From Ignavibacteriales bacterium (GTDB taxonomy: Bacteria; Bacteroidota; Ignavibacteria; T3Sed10-11): 8,561 nt of DNA. Every line of letters starts with the position of its first letter. Position 1 is the first letter of the stretch. Positions 5,868 through 8,561 of this stretch are shown in pieces. Made by a program: the position numbers and the translations under genes. Where the stretch lies: contig PWJF01000536.1 of NCBI GenBank assembly GCA_003560935.1, positions 1-8,561 of the forward strand, written 5' to 3'. The notes beneath the pieces are model-generated. The model searched no databases. It was not told the origin of the DNA and was given only the letters and a program-made list of their open reading frames with translations.

Positions 5868-8369
5868 ATGGAGCGCATACCGCGTACGATTCGATACATC
5901 CTGATCATTGATTTGCTCTTAATCTGTATTTCACTGCTGGGTGTATATCAAATTGCCGAGAGACCTACTATAAGCGGATCGTTCCTGAAAAAAGACGGCG
6001 GCGTGTATTTTCGTAAAGTAATTCCCGGTCACGTCGAGAGTGATTTCCAAAGATATGACCGGATTGAATTTATTAATGATAAACCGGTCGCTTCACCGAC
6101 AGAATTGGAATTTATCCTTGACCAGTACAGAATCGGTGATACGGTCAACGTGCAAGTCCGGAGAGACGGCGCACAGATCATTATCCCCACAGAACTAACA
6201 CCATATTTCACCACATCGTATATCACTATCGTGTTGTTTGTGGGGTTGTTTTACTTGTTTGTTGCTATTGTGGTGCTCGTTAAACGTCCTGAAGATAAAG
6301 CTGCACGTGTATTCCATTGGGCATCGGTCATGGTCGCCATGATCATTATGCTTACCTGGGGTCGTTATACCATCGAACCGATCGGGCTGGGACATTTCAT
6401 ACGGTTATTAAATACTGTTGCGTATCTATTAGTGCCGGTATTATTTGTGCATTTTACTTTACGATTCCCGAGACGACAGACATGGGGTGATAACCTTCTG
6501 AAACTGCTTTATCTCTGTGCCATCGGCATTATCGGCTGGATTGTTGCCGCTTTTATACTCGCCGCCGAACCGTTCGCAAAGATTTCACCGGAAAACTACA
6601 TCCTGGCATATGACGCCGGCAGGATATTTTTCTCCGTGTGTGTTATTGTCTCTGTTGTAAATATCCAACGAATGTTTTTCACAACCGAAGACGAGATCCA
6701 ACGCCGTAAACTTCGCTGGGTTATGCTTGGATTATCGGCTGTCCCGCTTGTATTTATAGGATTATGGCAACTGCCGCAAACATTTCTCGATCAGTCATGG
6801 ATACAGGAGGAGATCGTCGTCCTTGTGTCGGCGCTGATACCTCTAACTTTTGCGATATCGATTGTTCGTTATCATCTATTCAATATCGACAGGATATTCA
6901 ACAGAACGACGGTATATACGATTGTGATTGCCATCTTGCTGGGGATTTATATTTTTATTGTGGGCATAGCTGCGGATTTTGTCGGGGAAAAAATCCCGAT
7001 ATCCAACATTTTCGTTCCGGCAATGGCTGCTATTTTTATTGCGTTGATTTTTGAACCGCTGCGGCGTACCGTCCAGGTATCTGTCGACCGAACGTATTTC
7101 CGCATGCAATACGATTATCGCGAGGCGATGCGCGTATTTTCAGAAGAGATAAAAGATATTCACGATAGTTCGGAAGTAGTGGTATTTATCGTGAGAAAAA
7201 TCGAAGCGTTACTACCGGTAACATGTATAAGTGTAATAACATCGGATCAAAACGCCCGTGCCGTACGCGATGTGATTAAAAAAAATATGCCGGCCGATCC
7301 GGCAGCCGTTTTCCTCCCTCATGATGCAATCGGTTCTACACAGGGTTTGGTTGTATATGCATGTGAAAGCAACCTCGAGCCGGGTACAAACTTCGAAGTG
7401 GTTGACCGTCCTGCAATGCCTGCAGGAATATCTCTCATTGTATCTTTTCCATTGGAAAATGCAGACCGCCGGTGGTTTCTCCTCGTCGGGCAAAAAAAAT
7501 CGGAGACCCGGTTCAGCATCGAAGATATAGATCTTATAAAATCCTTTATCTTTCACGGCGCCATGGTAATGGACAGGATACTTCTCCAGCGCAAACTAAT
7601 TATGGAACAGGAGCACGCTCACCAACTTGAGGAATTGAATCGGCTTAAATCTTTCTTCGTATCAAGCGTTTCACACGATCTGAAAACACCGTTGACGTCA
7701 ATACGTATGTTTGCCGAAATGCTGCAAGGAAAGAGAAAAAATATATCGAAATCGGAAAAGGAATATCTTGAGATCATACAGGGCGAAAGCGAGCGGCTGG
7801 CCCGATTGATCGACAATGTGCTGGAATTTACAAAGATCGAACGCGGATTGAAAGAGTACCAAATGGCGGAAATTAAATTGAATACACTTGTGGAAACGGT
7901 TCTAAAAATATTCCGATATCAATTTGTTCTTCAGGAAGTTACCGTGAAAAAATCACTATACCGGCGGGAAATGACACTGATTGCCGATCAGGATGCACTG
8001 GTGCAGGTTATGACAAATCTGCTCGCAAATGCGATCAAATATTCATCCGGTAAAAAGCGTATATCAATATCCACCGGCATGTCCTCCGGCCGGGCGTATG
8101 TGGAGATCGCCGATCAAGGTATCGGTATCGATCAGAATGATTTACAAAATATTTTTAAGCCCTTTTATAGATCATCACACACCGAAGCGAGACAATCGGA
8201 CGGAGCCGGCCTGGGACTTGCACTGGTGCATCATATCGTCGAAGCACATGGCGGAACTGTCGAAGTCCGGAGTACACGAGGGAAAGGGAGTACTTTTACC
8301 CTCTATTTACCTGTGAAAAGCGAAGTCCATCGCGCAAAAAAGAATATTAAACAAAATGACTTTCTTTGA
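5868..8369 (+). CDS. Multi-spanning sensor histidine kinase with extracytoplasmic PDZ domain
   Basis: An 833-residue inner-membrane kinase, likely partner of the upstream regulator. A first membrane helix (8-30) is followed by a PDZ-like domain (about 42-110: VYFRKVIPGHVES, YDRIEFINDKPVASPTEL, VNVQVRRDG). About nine more helices follow near 116-138, 146-164, 178-199, 210-232, 250-268, 284-303, 314-334, 348-370 and 378-397. Positively charged loops alternate so that the PDZ faces outward and the C-terminus is cytoplasmic. A GAF-like region (about 415-570) leads through a short helix (575-597) to HisKA with His603 in SVSHDLKTPLTS. The HATPase domain has Asn717/Asn721 (NLLANAIKYS), DQGIGI (749-754), IFKPFYR (762-768) and GAGLGL (779-784), all intact. 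The layout recalls Bacillus ComP more than classical PhoR, which has one or two helices and a PAS domain. The ATG is the only start after an in-frame stop at 5835. Confidence 0.9.
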   Translation: MERIPRTIRYILIIDLLLICISLLGVYQIAERPTISGSFLKKDGGVYFRKVIPGHVESDFQRYDRIEFINDKPVASPTELEFILDQYRIGDTVNVQVRRDGAQIIIPTELTPYFTTSYITIVLFVGLFYLFVAIVVLVKRPEDKAARVFHWASVMVAMIIMLTWGRYTIEPIGLGHFIRLLNTVAYLLVPVLFVHFTLRFPRRQTWGDNLLKLLYLCAIGIIGWIVAAFILAAEPFAKISPENYILAYDAGRIFFSVCVIVSVVNIQRMFFTTEDEIQRRKLRWVMLGLSAVPLVFIGLWQLPQTFLDQSWIQEEIVVLVSALIPLTFAISIVRYHLFNIDRIFNRTTVYTIVIAILLGIYIFIVGIAADFVGEKIPISNIFVPAMAAIFIALIFEPLRRTVQVSVDRTYFRMQYDYREAMRVFSEEIKDIHDSSEVVVFIVRKIEALLPVTCISVITSDQNARAVRDVIKKNMPADPAAVFLPHDAIGSTQGLVVYACESNLEPGTNFEVVDRPAMPAGISLIVSFPLENADRRWFLLVGQKKSETRFSIEDIDLIKSFIFHGAMVMDRILLQRKLIMEQEHAHQLEELNRLKSFFVSSVSHDLKTPLTSIRMFAEMLQGKRKNISKSEKEYLEIIQGESERLARLIDNVLEFTKIERGLKEYQMAEIKLNTLVETVLKIFRYQFVLQEVTVKKSLYRREMTLIADQDALVQVMTNLLANAIKYSSGKKRISISTGMSSGRAYVEIADQGIGIDQNDLQNIFKPFYRSSHTEARQSDGAGLGLALVHHIVEAHGGTVEVRSTRGKGSTFTLYLPVKSEVHRAKKNIKQNDFL

Positions 8370-8408
8370 TAATTATGTGACAATGCTGTTTCCTTTGCTT
8401 AGTATCTT
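8364..8408 (+). promoter_or_regulatory. Activator-type promoter C for the downstream exported protein
   Basis: CTTTGATAATTATGTGACAA (8364-8383) overlaps the kinase stop codon. It has repeats at 8367 (TGAT) and 8378 (TGAC), 11 bp apart, and a further TGAC at 8357, ten bases earlier inside the coding region. TATCTT (8403-8408) starts 25 bp after the last repeat, as in promoters A and B. The -35 position reads ACAATG. An alternative pairing is GTGACA (8377-8382), N17, TAGTAT (8400-8405). Transcription would begin near 8415, about 45 bases before the next gene. Confidence 0.55.
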
Positions 8409-8458
8409 GAAAAAGAATTGATAAAGCATCCAACGTTTAATTGTAATATGAAACGATT

Positions 8459-8561
8459 ATGTGCAGAACTATAATAGCAAGAGTTTTATTTATTTTCTGT
8501 TTGTTATTACCCCAGACGGTTTATTCGGAGTCTGTTCTATCGTTGAAAATATTAACCATTA
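8459..8561 (+). CDS. Exported protein of unknown function, 3' end cut by window edge
   Basis: The frame from the ATG at 8459 runs open to the window edge and reads MCRTIIARVLFIFCLLLPQT then VYSESVLSLKILTI. This is a clear signal peptide with arginines at 3 and 8, a hydrophobic core and a likely cleavage site after VYS (residue 23). There is no good Shine-Dalgarno site, and an in-frame TAA at 8444 limits the start. A tiny frame at 8448-8474 overlaps the start. The mature part is too short to identify. Its place under promoter C makes it a candidate regulon member; in a phosphate system a PstS-like binding protein or a porin would be typical, but nothing visible here decides this. Confidence 0.55.
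   Translation, partial: MCRTIIARVLFIFCLLLPQTVYSESVLSLKILTI

Noticed and set aside
8448..8474. Eight-codon frame MKRLCAEL as a separate gene
   Set aside because: It is very short, has no ribosome-binding site and overlaps the start of the signal-peptide frame. Chance is the simplest explanation.
1..8561. CRISPR arrays, insertion sequences, tRNA or rRNA genes
   Set aside because: No spaced repeat array, terminal inverted repeats with a transposase frame, or structural RNA sequence was seen on either strand.

Overview
The window is about 8.6 kb of chromosome-like bacterial DNA with moderate GC. It most resembles a lineage of the Bacteroidota/Chlorobiota (FCB) group. A carboxypeptidase-regulatory-like plus DUF5686 outer-membrane protein, a TolC-type protein and a purple-acid-phosphatase lipoprotein are typical there. 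Several genes have strong Shine-Dalgarno sites (GGAG type) and there are TTGACA/TATAAT-like promoters. Both are unusual for classical Bacteroidia, so a Chlorobi/Ignavibacteria-like or related lineage fits better. This placement is inference.

Left part, minus strand: a DUF5686 outer-membrane protein (718-3060) is followed downstream by the first 197 codons of a TolC-family outer-membrane protein (1-593, cut by the window edge). The 124-bp gap between them holds two perfect 10-bp palindromes. A divergent intergenic region (3061-3294) carries an intrinsic terminator on the minus strand, inside what would be the DUF5686 leader. On the plus strand, a lipoprotein-like purple acid phosphatase (3295-4551) keeps all seven expected metal ligands.

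Right part, plus strand: a two-component system made of an OmpR/PhoB-family response regulator (5035-5715) and a large sensor kinase (5868-8369). The kinase has an extracytoplasmic PDZ domain, about ten membrane segments, a GAF-like region and a HisKA/HATPase core. A 34-codon signal-peptide-like micro-ORF (4693-4797) lies upstream of the regulator. A 27-codon ORF (5782-5865) ends two bases before the kinase start. The window ends inside a new gene that begins with a signal peptide (8459 onward).

The main discovery is a set of three matched promoter elements, at 4604-4648, 5724-5768 and 8364-8408. Each has TGAC-type direct repeats at an 11-bp period, followed at one fixed distance (25 bp, start to start) by a TATNNT -10 box, and none has a good -35 at the usual position. 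They precede the micro-ORF, the kinase and the downstream exported protein. This is the geometry of an OmpR/PhoB-family activator, so the regulator encoded here is the obvious candidate. Read on the opposite strand, the repeats resemble Pho boxes, and the nearby phosphatase makes a phosphate-starvation system plausible but not proven. The regulator itself has an ordinary TTGACA-N16-TATTAT promoter. The picture is therefore a constitutively made regulator that switches on its own kinase, a small exported peptide and an exported protein.
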